A DNA stretch of 64,000 nt from Schoenoplectus triqueter (GCA_964058805.1 CAXKVV010000860.1:1-64000), one strand, 5' to 3'. Positions 35,585 to 47,798 are shown, counted from the stretch's first letter. Notes: generated by a model from the sequence alone, not told the origin. A program made the numbers and translations.

Positions 35585-35985
35585 TTTGTCTATTATGCTT
35601 TCAGTAGCATTTCGATCGAAACGTTATCAGTATAAATTTTAATTTTTCATGCTCGAAATTTTAATTTAAATAGCTCAATAAAATCTTTATATCATAATCC
35701 TATAGAATATTAATTTTTATCGTGTTTGGAATTAATTTACAGTGCTTAATGATTTTTTAAAAGATAGACCTAAAATAATAGAAAAATAATAAAAAAATAT
35801 TTACTTTCGAAAAATAATTAAGTGTAGTAAACTAACTCCAAATACAATTAAAATTAGTATTCTATAAGATTATGATATAAAGATTTTATTGAGTTACTTA
35901 AATTGAAATTTTAAGCATGAAAATTTTAAATTTGAACTTGTAGCATTTCGGCCGAAGTGCTACTGGAGGCACAATAAACAAACTA
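35585..35985. mobile_element. Long foldback element, copy 1
   Basis: Arms of about 180 bp (35585-35765, 35805-35985) are imperfect reverse complements. The ends around CAGTAGCATTTCG pair with CGAAGTGCTACTG. It is bordered by TATATA runs. The inner arm sequence (AAATTTTAATTTAAAT..., ...ATATCATAATC.TATAGA) is shared with the adjacent element at 36012-36411. It is non-coding. Confidence 0.8.
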
Positions 35986-36011
35986 TACATATATATATAT
36001 ATATATGGACT

Positions 36012-36411
36012 GGCTACGCTGATTCCATAAACTTTTCGAGCTGAAATGTTTGCGACTCAATTTTTAAAATCTCTTGCTCAAAATTTTAATTTAAATATCT
36101 CAAATGATTTTTCATATCATAATCTTATAGATTATCAATTTTCATCAAATTTGAAGTTAGTTTACTATACTTAATAATTTTTAAAAGATTGCTCTAAAAA
36201 TAATTAAAATACCAATTTTTGTAAGCCAAATTTTACTATCTTTCAAAAATTATTAAGCGTAGTAAATTAATTCCAAACGTGATAAAAATTGATAATTTAC
36301 AAGATTATGATATGAAAAAAAATGAGCTATTTAAATTAAAATTTCGGACGCGGGACTTTAAAATTCGAGTCATAAATAATTGGCCGAAGTACTTATGGAA
36401 TCACCGTAGCC
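36012..36411. mobile_element. Long foldback element, copy 2
   Basis: GGCTACGCTGATTCCATAA at the left end pairs with TTATGGAATCACCGTAGCC at the right, and pairing continues for about 180 bp per arm. It lies about 26 bp from copy 1 in a TATATA-rich gap. The arms are related to copy 1, but the terminal bases differ. It is non-coding. Confidence 0.8.
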
Positions 36412-36653
36412 AAGCTATATATATATATTTGTGTGTGTGGATAAGCACCTCGCTAAACTTGTGTAAAAATCATGTATTCCTCCTCTCCGCCACCCTTATT
36501 TTGTTTTCGCTTCATGATTTTTCACAGAATATGTCGAAATGCAAACGATATTAGGCTTTAAAAATGGAGGTATCTCTTCAGCCGAATAATGAGATTTTTT
36601 ACTTAAACGACCTAAAAACAGATTTTAAGTACAGAAACGGCTTAAGAGCAAAT

Positions 36654-36985
36654 TTATTTTCACAAACGGCCTAAAAAAGGCGTGAGTTCAACTCACGCCC
36701 TTAAAACGCTATTTTCTCCGCCCGCCCGCTGCCCAAACAAAAGAGAGCAAAATGACCCAAAGAACGTGAGTTGAACTCACGCCCTTTAAGTCCACATATC
36801 ACATTAATATCATTTTTTTCACTTTCGATGTTTTTGAAAGATAACAACCAGAACACATCAACGTCTAAAGGGCGTGAGTTCAACTCACGCCTTTTGTGTC
36901 TTTGGGCAGTGTTCGGACAGGCAAAATGGAGGTTTAAGAGCGTGAGTTGAACTCACACCCTTATTTAGGCCGTTTGTGAAAATAA
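36654..36985. mobile_element. Inverted-repeat block with four GGCGTGAGTT palindromes
   Basis: Perfect 22-bp inverted ends (36654-36675 and 36964-36985, with CACAAACGGCCTAAA inside) enclose imperfectly paired DNA. The block holds four palindromes of the form GCGTGAGTT-n-AACTCACGC: 36679-36699, 36765-36781, 36871-36891 and about 36941-36957. Centres are spaced about 84, 108 and 68 bp. Weaker pairing continues outward to about 36590 and 37045. No clean target duplication was found. Nothing is encoded. The design parallels 33264-33600, although the motif is different. Confidence 0.7.
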
Positions 36986-38364
36986 CTTTGCTTTAGATAA
37001 CATTGATTATTAGACTTTTTGAGTAAAAAGTCCAATAATGGAAGGACGATGTTGAGAAACTCAATTGAGTCTGCCGTTCGATATCTTGGTTTTGAACTGG
37101 GAAGCCCCGGTTGAAACTTTTTATAATTTTCATCTGTTTTGTGCACCTTGAAGAAGTCAGGTTTTCTCAAAGCACAGAAATCTAGAAAATTATAAGTGAA
37201 AAGAGGGTGAAAGCCAGGTTTTTAGAGCATTAAATCAGAGTGGATTTTTTAAGACGTGGCTTGCGCTATTCTAAATACAGCATGCCACAACTCAAAATAT
37301 ATTTTAACTGGCTGAAGTTAAGAAATAGAACGGGCCCTTATTATTTTTGTTAACATTAAACTAAAGGATCCAAAAAGGAAACAACCAAATGCACCTACCT
37401 ACTCTTGTTTTGTGAGGCAACTAACGGAACTATATTCAAAAACTGAAAGTGTTAAATTATTTTATGTGTGCACTAATTAAAGTTTTCATAAATCTTTAAT
37501 TTAATAAATATACTGACTGTTTCTCACAAAAATATATTAAGTATAATAATTGATTTTAAAACCAGTAGTATATTAACGTCTTCACTGGATTTATAATAAA
37601 AAAACAGCTGCAACATTGTTACAATTTTGGAGTGAGAGCACAGCAAATTAGGATCTTCCTGGTTGCTAACTTTGACTTTCTCACTTTCGGAAAAGCACCA
37701 CGAAAAATGCTACGTTCTAAAAAATGGACGATTAATTATTTGAGAATTATATTATGTTGAATTTTAAAATTATTTTTAAAAATAAAAAAAATATTTGATT
37801 ATTTATGAAAGCTAGTTTTTGATTTAATGGCTAAAACATTTTTTATGGAAACTAGTTTTTGTTTTGTATTAAAGGTTGGAAATCAAATTGAAGGCTTCAT
37901 TGGGTGTGAGACTGGACATTTTGTTCTTACCAATGTTATAACATGTTGTGAATTTTATACTTTTAGCATGCAATCTAATTTTCAATGACACGTTTTTCCC
38001 AAAAAAAAAATCAAAAGATTTTTGTATATGTAGTTTTTTTAAATTAAATAGGATTTTCTCAAATTTTGACATATATTATTTTTTATATATCTCCTTTGAA
38101 ATTTGAACCAACATCATTTATGGGATTTATTATCATTTATAGTGATTATTTTTGTATACGCAGTTAAAAATATATTTTTTTTAATTTGAAGTCAATCGGC
38201 ACAATCCTACGGAGGCGGAATTTATCTATAGTGGAGTGGAAATGGACAATATGAAAGCAGACTTTAAGCAAATATTATTTTGCATTCTAGTCCTCAAAGT
38301 CTCAACTCACTCTTGTCCTGCACATGAAGGATTTTTATTCATTGCTGCGCACTAACCGAATAGG
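36986..38364. other. Gene-free AT-rich stretch
   Basis: No supported feature. Short frames on both strands have no recognisable motif. Confidence 0.45.
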
Positions 38365-38462
38365 GCAGCACGTGGTCTGTTCGATAAGTTTGAGATTCGA
38401 GTTAGTACTTCAAGATTCAAATTAATACGAATCTCAAAATAATCGAACGGACCACGTGTTGC
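38365..38462. mobile_element. Small foldback element, copy 2
   Basis: GCAGCACGTGGTCTGTTCGA pairs with TCGAACGGACCACGTGTTGC across about 35 bp per arm. The arm sequence is shared with 30726-30801, but the loop is longer (about 28 bp). The outer parts are diverged and the ends are uncertain. Confidence 0.65.
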
Positions 38463-38469
38463 ACAATAG

Positions 38470-41400
38470 ATATTAATTCGCACGAGAGGCTAAAAAATAT
38501 CATTCCGCCTGTCTTGTAGCGTTCTATATATTTTAGTACCAGGGATAATGATTATTTAAATAAACATATTTTGATTATTTATTTGAAATATCTAGTGAAC
38601 AAATAATATATCAATCTATAAAATTTAATTTCTTACTTTATGATAGAGTTATCTTAAATCTCAACTAAATAAAGAAATTTGAAACTCAATGTTCTAGCCA
38701 TTTGGTCAATACAATGGATTTTGTTTTTTTGTATAGAATATGTATACATGTAAATGATCACAATATAATTGCGTTAAAAATTAATTAATTAACTACGTAT
38801 ATGCATTTTGTCTCTATTTAATTAGACATAAAATGAACTCTAAAAATTATAAAATTTTAGGTACATATATCTATTTAAAAATTAGCAAGATAAACAATTG
38901 AATTATAAATTTGAGCGTCAATTTTTTAAATATAAATTAATTTAATTCATGATAACCGTGAGATACGAAAATTTATAGTATGGAAATTCTTCTCTCTTAT
39001 AAATAATAGAATATGACAGTCAGGATAAGTTCTTTCTTAATTAGGGCAGTGTTTGATAATGTTGCATTCTTCTGGAATTAACTGAAAGAAAAACTATTTC
39101 GGAAGAAAAGTTTCAAACACAGTAGTTATTAGATGGAAGAACTTAGAGATTTTCTTCCAATAATTTGGTGGAAGAAGTCCAAAAATTAACTCACATCTTT
39201 CACTTTCCTTTTTATTTTATTATTTCTCACTCTTCTTCTTACAAAATAATGATCACAAACGCCTATAGAATAAGAGATGATTTCTTCTGGAACAATGATC
39301 TTTTACTTTATTCTAGAAGAAAATTGTGTTGCCAAACATTACCTAGGTTCATATCATGTCCTATTTGCATCGAAAACCATCATGTGTTGCCACCACTCTT
39401 TGGAACCGAACGAGAAGAAGACAGTGAGTCATAGAAATAATATAATTGGGAGGGAGTTCTCTGCGGAATTATGCATTTTTTTATTGTGATTCGTTTAATT
39501 TTTAATTCACGATTCTAATTTAATAATAATAAATATTTTTATACATTAAAATTTATATTTAGATTTTTTTTTCACAACCATTATAATAAAAATGAGCGTT
39601 TAGATTTTCTTAAGAAAATATCCGCATCAGAAAATATTCAGAGACACTGTGGTCCCGTGAGCTGTAAAACCTATATATAGGAAGCGTGGCCTCAAACACT
39701 GATCACTACCTGACTGATGACTGGTATATAATATGACCGTTTTTGAGATTAATATCTCGGATCATTAATTTCAAATGTTCTTTCTGCGTCACAGATTCAC
39801 TGTACAACATGACAACTTGCAAGGATAGTCAAATAAAATACTCTCAAAATAATATAAGTCGCTTGTTTGAAATGTTGTTTCACTTTTGATAAAGAAAGGG
39901 CAAGTTTGTTACCTCATTTATCACGACTGAAGTATGGTTTCTTTATAGAAGAAGGAGAGGGAAAATCCTATTTTTTTTATTAATGACAAAATTAAAATAT
40001 TAAATCATGAGTTTAACATTTTTTATGAAAGTGATAATTTCTCTGTTTATTATTATTGTTATACGTCCTTTCTTTTTATTTTTGTCCCAAATTATTAGTT
40101 TTGTTCCGTCATTTTTTTTCTTCTTTTTTTTCCTCCACGTCTTCTCTCTCAGCCCCACCCTCCGGTCCCTCTTCATCGAAAAATCGTCTCCCAATTCCAT
40201 TATAATTATATATAGTTTTATTTGCGTTTTTTAAATTAAAAAGTTAACAGTTCCCCAATTTAATTTGGCACTTGCCATTTAAAATACCATCTACCATTCA
40301 ACCTCATCTCTCATAGGAACTAAATAAAAATAATAAGTACTCGCACCTCAGACATTATACCGAGGCCGAGCCATTATACTTCAAAAAATGTCGACTCTCT
40401 AGTAATTGAAGTCATCTGTATATCATAGTACTTACATCATCGGAATGTGTATTTTCATTTACAGAAAAAAAATATTGGTTGATTATCGTAATCAATGCCT
40501 GTAATAATCTTACCACCAATTTACACCAATATAGAAATTATTTTGATAATTTGTTTAAAGAAATATACGACTTTCAAAAATTATTTAATAAATTTGAGCT
40601 AATGATTTACTATATAATTTTAACATAATAATAATCTTATATAATACAAAAATTTTATAAAGATTACACAAAATACTAAAAAATCTTTATTTTATCATTC
40701 AACAAATTTATGATATAATTTACTATATTAAAATTTATACCTAATAATAATATCAATGATAATAAAAAAACAATAATAATACTCATTCTAATAGTAATAA
40801 GAATCGTCATTTAAAATTTACTATATCAAGCTATAAAAATTTAATACATGAAACAAAAATTACAATTTTAATATAATTTATAATTTTAGATAATAATGAC
40901 ATTAATAATAATTTATTATATTTATCAAGATTATTGATCTTTTTTTATTCCCGTCGATTGTTGTGGAGCGTTTTTTTTTTCTCTCTAAAATCAGATGGAG
41001 ATTGTTCATTCAGTTACGGGATGCGACTTCAGTAGATTCATGGATTGACGTGTGTAGGTTTTGATGGGCGGTGAGAAAGAAAGGGTTCGTTTTTCTCAAC
41101 AAAATAAAAGAAAGGGTTCGTTGACCGGACATATTAGTCCCGAGGAAATTTTAGAATGAAATGAAAATAAGAAGTCTACTTATGAACTTATATATGAGAT
41201 GTCTATGACTCGGACACTTTGGAATGAAAAAAGACTTCGTAAGTTTATGGAAGTACTTTGAGTGAGAATATGGATAATAGTGTAATCTTAACAAGACTTT
41301 TTATTTATAACCCTCTGGGAGACATCGTGTGAATGGAAAGAACAGCTGCGTAAAAAAAGAATACGCGTAGAATTGAAAGAACACCGACGTGAAAAAGAAA

Positions 41401-41845
41401 AAGGAAAGATGTGGACTCGGGACGGAAACAAATTTAGAAATCCGAAATGAAAACAAAACTAGAGACCCAAAATGAAAACAAAAGGACAGTGCACGGAAAC
41501 AAAATCAGAGATTGCTACTTCCGTAAAAAAATAGCTATGAGTGTGACTTAACTTTTTGTTTTTGTCATTAATAAAAAAAATCGGGAATAAATTCATTACT
41601 CACTATGCTGATGTAATCAAATGCATTATTTTAATTACTTGTAGAACGCACAGTTTACGGTACCACATCGTAAAGTTTGAGTTTATAATCATGGTGTCCC
41701 TAGTACCATTGTACCAATCCAAAGGAGATGAAGACTAGGTTAAGCGGTCCAGATTAGATATGATAATGGCACATGTAGACACCCCTATATTGTAGGCTTG
41801 TAGCAAATTATTGATGGTTCTTAAATTTTTCCACCTTCCCTTCAA
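38470..41845. other. Gene-free AT-rich stretch
   Basis: No gene or bounded element was recognised. ATA/AAT-rich runs fill 40600-40930. Around 41330-41520 GAAAACAAAA-type direct repeats occur (CCGAAATGAAAACAAAACTA, CCAAAATGAAAACAAAAGG). Confidence 0.4.
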
Positions 41846-41853
41846 AGTTCAAA

Positions 41854-42177
41854 CTATAATCACTGCGCGAATTATTCATAAATAATTTATTTTTTATTTA
41901 TAACTAGATGTTTTATAAATAATTTTTTAGTTTAATATATAATATATTTTTTATCAAGAAATATTTTATTCACGAATTATTCAGTAAAACAATCACGATA
42001 TATATTATTTTAGTTAAAATTTTATAGTTTTAATATATTTTCAAAATTTATCAATATAATATATATTTTATTTGTATTATATGAAATGAACTATTTCCGG
42101 ATTATGACCGTATTATATCCAAATCGTGATTTTTTTATCTCGCCAAATAATTTCTAAATCCCCAATTTATTACTATG
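41854..42177. mobile_element. CATAGTAACA-family MITE, copy 1 (older)
   Basis: It is homologous along its whole length to 42378-42718 in the same orientation: GCGAATTATTC near the left, CGAATTATTC.G in the middle, CGGATTAT.ACCGTATTATA near the right. It starts CTATAATCAC and ends TTACTATG. The flanks GTTCAAA and CTTCAAA (41847-41853, 42178-42184) are a likely decayed target duplication. It is non-coding and about 324 bp long. Confidence 0.75.
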
Positions 42178-42377
42178 CTTCAAATTGGAAAGACATCCGT
42201 TTGGTAATATAATTCTTGTACTTATATTAATATATGATATATCATTCCACAGAGTATCCGGTGAAAAAATTAAGGCTCCTAAACAAAGCCACTGCAACAA
42301 ATCTATTTCCTCAAAGAGAAAAAAAATGTTACAAAGCAATGGTTTAATTAGAAAAGAGGAAAAATAATGGTTGAAAG

Positions 42378-42718
42378 CATAGTAACACCATTCGCGAATT
42401 ATTCGCGAATAATTCGTGAATAATTCGTTTTTCACCCATAACCGGATGTTTCACGAATAATTCGTCAGTTTGATATACAGTGCGTTTTTTTGTCAAAAAA
42501 ACGTTTTATTCGCGAATTATTCGGCAAAAAAACACATTATATATTATTTTATATAGAATTTTATAGTTTTTAATATATTTTTAATAGTTTTTCAATATAA
42601 TATATATTTTATTTATATTATGTGAAACGAATTATTCCCGAATTATATCCGTATTATACCCGAACGTCAAATTTTTAACCTCGCCGAACATTTCTCGAAT
42701 CATAAAGTTGTTACTATG
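42378..42718. mobile_element. CATAGTAACA-family MITE, copy 2 (younger)
   Basis: The 341-bp element starts CATAGTAACA and ends TGTTACTATG, a perfect 10-bp inverted repeat. It is flanked by a perfect 8-bp target duplication GTTGAAAG (42370-42377 and 42719-42726). Near the left end, TTCGCGAATTATTCGCGAAT repeats form a local palindrome. It encodes nothing. The 8-bp duplication fits hAT. Confidence 0.93.
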
Positions 42719-42954
42719 GTTGAAAGGGCCGAAGGCGGCACCACCTTGTATATATTATCAGAGATTCAGAGTATCTTTGAAAGATAATGATAACAAGTTA
42801 CAAGTTGCATTAATGGGAACTGATCATTTCGTACAGATAAAACTCAGAATCACATGCTCTTTAAAATTCTTTATTTGCGGGTTCTTAAAAGAATAAAAAA
42901 CAATAACATATTTTAACAGGTTTCAAAATTTACGTCACTAACACATATTTTCAA

Positions 42955-43860
42955 GAGTGGGATTCATTCACAATGAGTTATTTTCAAAATGTAAGAAATA
43001 TTCGAAGTTCGTAGTTTGTTCATGTTTGATTCAAAAAAAATTCGTTCGATTTTAGTTTAAAATTAATTTCAAATCAAACTGATTCGATTCAAAATTATAT
43101 CGAATCAAATTCAAATCATGGTGAGTTCGTTCGAAATGTGTTCGCGAACTATTTTTATTTGAATTTATATTAATTATTTGATTGTTTGAGACTTTGAGTA
43201 GTATGAATTTATATAAAATTTATTATTTTTTGTTGAATGAACTTTTAGTTTTGTATGAATTTATATTAAATTGACATTTTTTATATTTGATTCTGTTATT
43301 TTGATATGAATTGTGAAATTTGTTCACCTAATAATTCTATTTCAAACTATTTACGAATCAAATCAAACAGTTCTAATATTTAACGAATCAAATTTCAAAC
43401 AATGGTTTGAGTTCGAAACTGCCTATCTATTTCAAATCAAACTAGTTCGAAATAGATTTCAAATCAAACTCAAACACAAGTCAGTTCGTTCGTGTTCGAT
43501 TCGTTTGCAGCCCTAATCTTGATAATATACCTCTAAATAAATATAAAAAATCTTAAAAATAAGAAAACATTTATAGATATATTTTTCTACTTTTAGATTG
43601 ATGGTCATTCAAATTTCATGTAATTTCATTATTGTTTGATAGTCCATCAAAGACCGTTAATTTAAAACCATTATAAATTATATGAAAATTTAATGGTCTT
43701 TGATAGACTATCAAAAGATAATGAAATTTAAATGACCATCAATCTAAAGGTAGAAAAACACATTTATAATTTTTTTTCCATTTTTAATATTTTTTTATAT
43801 TTATTTAGAAATTTATTATCAAGGTTATCAAAATAACTCAATGTCAACCGATCCCTTCTC
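42955..43860. mobile_element. Foldback MITE (GAG..GGGATC family), copy 2, itself interrupted
   Basis: The left end GAGTGGGATTCATTCACAAT and the right end ...CAACCGATCCCTTCTC match copy 1 at 4934-5325. A perfect 9-bp target duplication TATTTTCAA flanks it (42946-42954 and 43861-43869). The element is 906 bp instead of about 390 because about 0.5 kb of unrelated sequence lies after its first 40 bases (see next entry). Confidence 0.9.
43000..43515. mobile_element. Insertion inside the foldback MITE, rich in TTCG/CGAA motifs
   Basis: This segment is absent from the other copies of the host MITE. It is filled with variants of AATCAAATTCAAAT and GTTCGTTCG, and ends TTTGCAGCCCTA, an end shared by many small plant elements. 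The left boundary is uncertain, and I could not define a target duplication. Confidence 0.55.
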
Positions 43861-44503
43861 TATTTTCAAAATAATAAAAGAAAAGGTAATAAGTACGAGA
43901 GAGAGCTTTGCTGAACGAATCTGTCTGCTATAGCATGAGGAGTTTTGAAAGGAAAATAATGAATGAAAAATAGAAGAGATGCAAAATTTGTTGCACATCA
44001 ATTTGAACGCTATAAAATTGATAAGAATGAATAGAGAAATTTACCTCCACATAAACCAGTCAATTTTCAGTTACTTCAAATAAAATTTGAGAATAAAATA
44101 AAAAATGATGTTTCCTTCCTTCTTCTCTATATGACTCTATAAATCCCCCACAGATGCGTTGGACAATTTAAAATGTATGCATTCAATATTTAAATTACAA
44201 CTGCTAATTTTAAACTATTGAATTAAATTTCCAGTATTATTCTTAAAAAAAAGGGAGATTTTATATAAAATGTACTTGTAAATTCTTTTTTTCGTCTTCC
44301 ATTCACCTCAAGTTACTTCCTTTTTTTAAATAATATTTCTATTTTTTTTAAAGGCGACGGAAATCTAGTATTCACTGTCATAAAAAATATCATAAATAAA
44401 TTAAAAGATAAATGTTACTTAGACATGCATGATGTATGAAGTAAAATGTTAGGCTACTAAAGGATTACACGTCTAAAAAATAAATATAATCAAAATATGT
44501 GGC

Positions 44504-44681
44504 CAGTGACGGATCCAGGGGTTGGAGGGTCCGCCTCCTAATTTTTTAAAAACGTCTAAAAATATGTATAACATCATAAAAAAAATCAAAAAATTGTGTA
44601 TTTGCCCCCTCCCACAATCTCTCTCTAACGAATGTCTGGACACTCCAATCTCGACGGCTAAAATTCTAGTTTAGCCCCCAG
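44504..44681. mobile_element. Short hAT-like MITE
   Basis: The 178-bp element starts CAGTGACGGATCCAGG and ends TTAGCCCCCAG. Flanks TATGTGGC (44496-44503) and TCTGTGGC (44682-44689) agree at 7 of 8. The left end resembles the other hAT elements here, but the right end lacks the GGATCCG part. It may be a distinct family or terminally altered. Confidence 0.65.
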
Positions 44682-44712
44682 TCTGTGGCCATACAGGAAG
44701 AGAATGAATCTG

Positions 44713-45120
44713 AAATGATAATATATGAGATAAACTTGGTATAGCATCAAGAGAAGTTGGTCCAATATCATTTGTGATGATTTAGTCATCTCCAATAAAG
44801 ACCTCATGAAATATCAATATGCATTGATATTGTAAACCGTTCTAAAATGCAAGAAAAAAGTAGAAGGAATGAAGTATACCAGAAGAGCTTGCTTTGAATA
44901 TATGAGTGTGTAAAAGATGACGATTCATATGTCATAATCATAATTTAGGAATTCTAGTCTAGTGTAGAGTTATAGATTTCAAGTTATTAGATTATTGAAT
45001 TTTGAGTTTTAGATTTGGGTTTTATATTTCGTGATTTTAGAATTTTAAAATTTTAAAATATAATTATAACTAGATTTACTATAACTAATTTTATTATGAC
45101 TATTATTATATACTATGGAT
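44713..45120 (+). mobile_element. 5'-truncated RTE-type LINE fragment
   Basis: The 44713-44770 part (GAGATAAACTTGG, AAGAGAAGTTGGTCCAA) matches the 3' coding region of the RTE LINE at 60920-60975. The following sequence tracks that element to about 61330, including AGAGTTATAGA and TTTTAGAATTTTAAAATTT. No (TTG)n tail remains, and stops are frequent. Confidence 0.75.
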
Positions 45121-45828
45121 TATTATTTTTTATATACCTCTCTACTCTTAATTAATTTTTATTTCTCCCTCTACATTTGAACATTTTTATTTGCTATCCA
45201 ACTCTTCTCATGCTTTCTTATATACCCCTTAAGTTAATCCTATTAGTTTAACTGTGATTATACTAAAAATAAATATATAATTTATTTCTTTGGTAAAATA
45301 TATTAGTTCAGAATGATGAATAATTATCACTTCATTAGTGTCTGATAATAAAAATTAAACGACAATAAAGATATCAATATCGAATTTCTAAAAAAAATAT
45401 GATACATATACTCTCTTATTAATGTTGAATTTTTATAAAAAAAACGATATTAAAATTTGAGCCAAATTTGCTGGCTCATTAGTTTTTATAACAATCACGT
45501 GCTTCTCGTCGGTTACGACTTCAAGAAGGATATCGAGGATTGCTGTTCACTTGTAAGTATAAATTGGGCTAAACTATATTTTAAATTAGAACTGTATTTT
45601 ATAGAATGAGTGGAATCGGTTTGTATATATTGCTCTCTTGCTCTGAAAATACATGCCATTATGTTGTATTAGGAGGACACCAATTTTATTATGCAATTAA
45701 TGTTTTGTATTAATGGTTCAACCATCCATTGGTACTTATCTGCTACCAATTTGTTCTCTTGTAACCTATAGAATTAATAAGGTAATGCACATCTTGTATG
45801 CATTGATGCCATTGGCGTGTCCATGGGG

Positions 45829-46190
45829 CGAGTTATATTATTTTGATCCGATCTGAACCCGATTCGATTAAATTCGGGTAAAAAAATATTGATTTATATC
45901 TGACCCGATCTGTGAAAAATAATTAAATATTTATTAATTATTTTTATATAATTTTAAATAATTAAATATTAATTTATTTATAAATAATCTTAATTAGTAT
46001 ATAATTAGTGTATATTTAAGTTTTAATTAGTACTAAATCATAAAATTATTTTAAAAAATATAATTAATCGGATCGAGTCGAGTTGACCTAAACACGACCT
46101 GATTCAGATAAAAAAAATTAAATCAATATCCGTCTCATTTATTTTCGAATCATGTCGAGTCAGGTCGGATCAATAATTGACAGCCCTAGT
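45829..46190. mobile_element. MITE with GGATC inverted ends and GACAGCCCTA terminus
   Basis: The left part TTTTGATCCGATCTGAACCC pairs imperfectly with the right part GGTCGGATCAATAATTGACA, followed by GCCCTA. The interior is AT-rich and non-coding. The CAGCCCTA end is typical of several plant MITE families. Ends are approximate, and no duplication was found. Confidence 0.55.
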
Positions 46191-47014
46191 TGATGGCCTA
46201 TATATATTGAAACCGATCACTTTAAACCTTCAACAAAATTATTAGTGTTGTGAATTACAAGTATATGATCAGTTATACACTTTCTTAGCTGTAAACTAAA
46301 TCTCGAGTCATAAAATTAATATTTAATTAAATCTAACAAATTTTTAAATAAAAAAAAATTAAAATTAAAATTAAAACAAAATTCGATTCATCCAGGAGTC
46401 ACTATATGAAAGTTCGACACATCATAAACTGCAATTTAGAAACCTTGACCTTCAAGATCATAATTATAAATTCGGACCCTTCATGATTAAAAAAAAAAAA
46501 CCAACCCCAGGTTCCTTTTTTTTTTTCAAAGAAAGAACTGAGTTTAGGGGAAAATGCAACTCTTCTGGTATAGGATGTTCAGTTGATGGTCCTGATGAAA
46601 ATCTCCTTCCCTTTCTTTTCCAAAGGAAAAAAGTAGTTAGGACAAGAATTACAATTATGTCTTTGTAAATTTTAAATGTTGTTTAATTTTTTTAGAGGTT
46701 TAATTTAGAACTACATATATTCTTTTAAAACATCATTTTATTTCATATTACTAATTTTACATTTTTTTTATAAGTAAAATAGACAAGTATGATTTCATTA
46801 TTGTCTTAAGAAATATTATAGCAATGAAAAATAAGTAGACAAAAATAAGAAAATTTATTTTCTATTTAACTTCGTAAAATTAGAAATTAGAAAGTACAAA
46901 ATTACTTGGAATATCATGAGAGAAAGGAAAAGGAAGGATAAAAGATCATCTACACAATCATTTTGTTTAAATTTTTTTGAAGAGAAGCTAACGTGTTTAA
47001 AATCGATTTAAAAG
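46191..47014. other. Gene-free AT-rich stretch
   Basis: No supported feature. The short frame at 46483-46668 starts in poly(A) and has no recognisable domain. Confidence 0.45.
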
Positions 47015-47785
47015 AAGATGGGGATAACAACCAATACTTTGATTATTTTAACAATGAATCTTCAAATAAATACAAAAAATACTTAAAAACAGAAAAGTTG
47101 TAAGAAATATATTCTTTGAGTTTATAAATCGACTATGTTTCAAATTTCATGCACTTTTGAGTGTCATAAATACTATATCAAAGTATTTAAGTTTGGGGAA
47201 GAATCCCTTGACAATGAGTAATTTTGACAAAGAACTTTTAGAAAAATATGAAAATAATCTTAAAAATTGAAAATAAAACTTTATAAATATATTCTTCTAC
47301 TTATAAATTGATAATATTTTAAATTTCATATAATTTCATTATCGTTTGATATTTCATCAAAGATTATCAAAATTTTACATAATTTACAACAGTTCAAATT
47401 TAATAGTCTTTAATGGACCATCAAATGATAATGATATTATATGAAATTTAAAACGCCATCAATCTATAAAATAGTATAACATATCTATAAATTTGTTTCT
47501 ATTTTTTAAGATTTTATTCATATTTTTTTAATAGTTTATTGTCAATATTATCAAAATAACTCGTTGTCAAGGGTCCCTCCCTAATAAGTTTAGATAATTA
47601 TAAATATTATGTTATTTTGATAGTTTTTGACGGAGTATTATACTCATATTATATAAATTTTAAAAACACAAACAATCTATATACTAAAAAATTTACTCAT
47701 AATAAATTTTTATTTTATTATTATTATTTTTAAATAATATTGTCAAGACTTTGTGACAAAATCTACATTAGTTTTCAAGGGATCC
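47015..47785. mobile_element. Foldback MITE (GAG..GGGATC family), copy 3, diverged, split by copy 4
   Basis: The left half is at 47021-47194 (GGGGATAACAACC, TTATTTTAACAATGAATC.TCAAATAAATAC). The right half is at 47592-47785 (TTATTTTGATAG, ATATTGTCAAGAC, CAAGGGATCCC). Together they form one old copy of the family, into which 47195-47582 inserted. Decay is heavy. Confidence 0.6.
47195..47582. mobile_element. Foldback MITE (GAG..GGGATC family), copy 4
   Basis: It runs from GGGGAAGAATCCCTTGACAA to GTTGTCAAGGGTCCCTCCCT (388 bp) and folds back over most of its length. The flanks TTTAAGTTT and AATAAGTTT (47583-47591) agree at 7 of 9. It lies inside copy 3. Confidence 0.75.
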
Positions 47786-47798
47786 CTAAAAAAACATG

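Noticed and set aside
36654..36985. Spaced palindromic repeats considered as a CRISPR-like array
   Set aside because: Spacing is irregular (68-108 bp), the repeats sit inside an outer inverted repeat, and the DNA is clearly plant nuclear with no cas genes.
42154..42435. 93-codon minus-strand frame
   Set aside because: It spans the ends of two MITEs and shows no domain.
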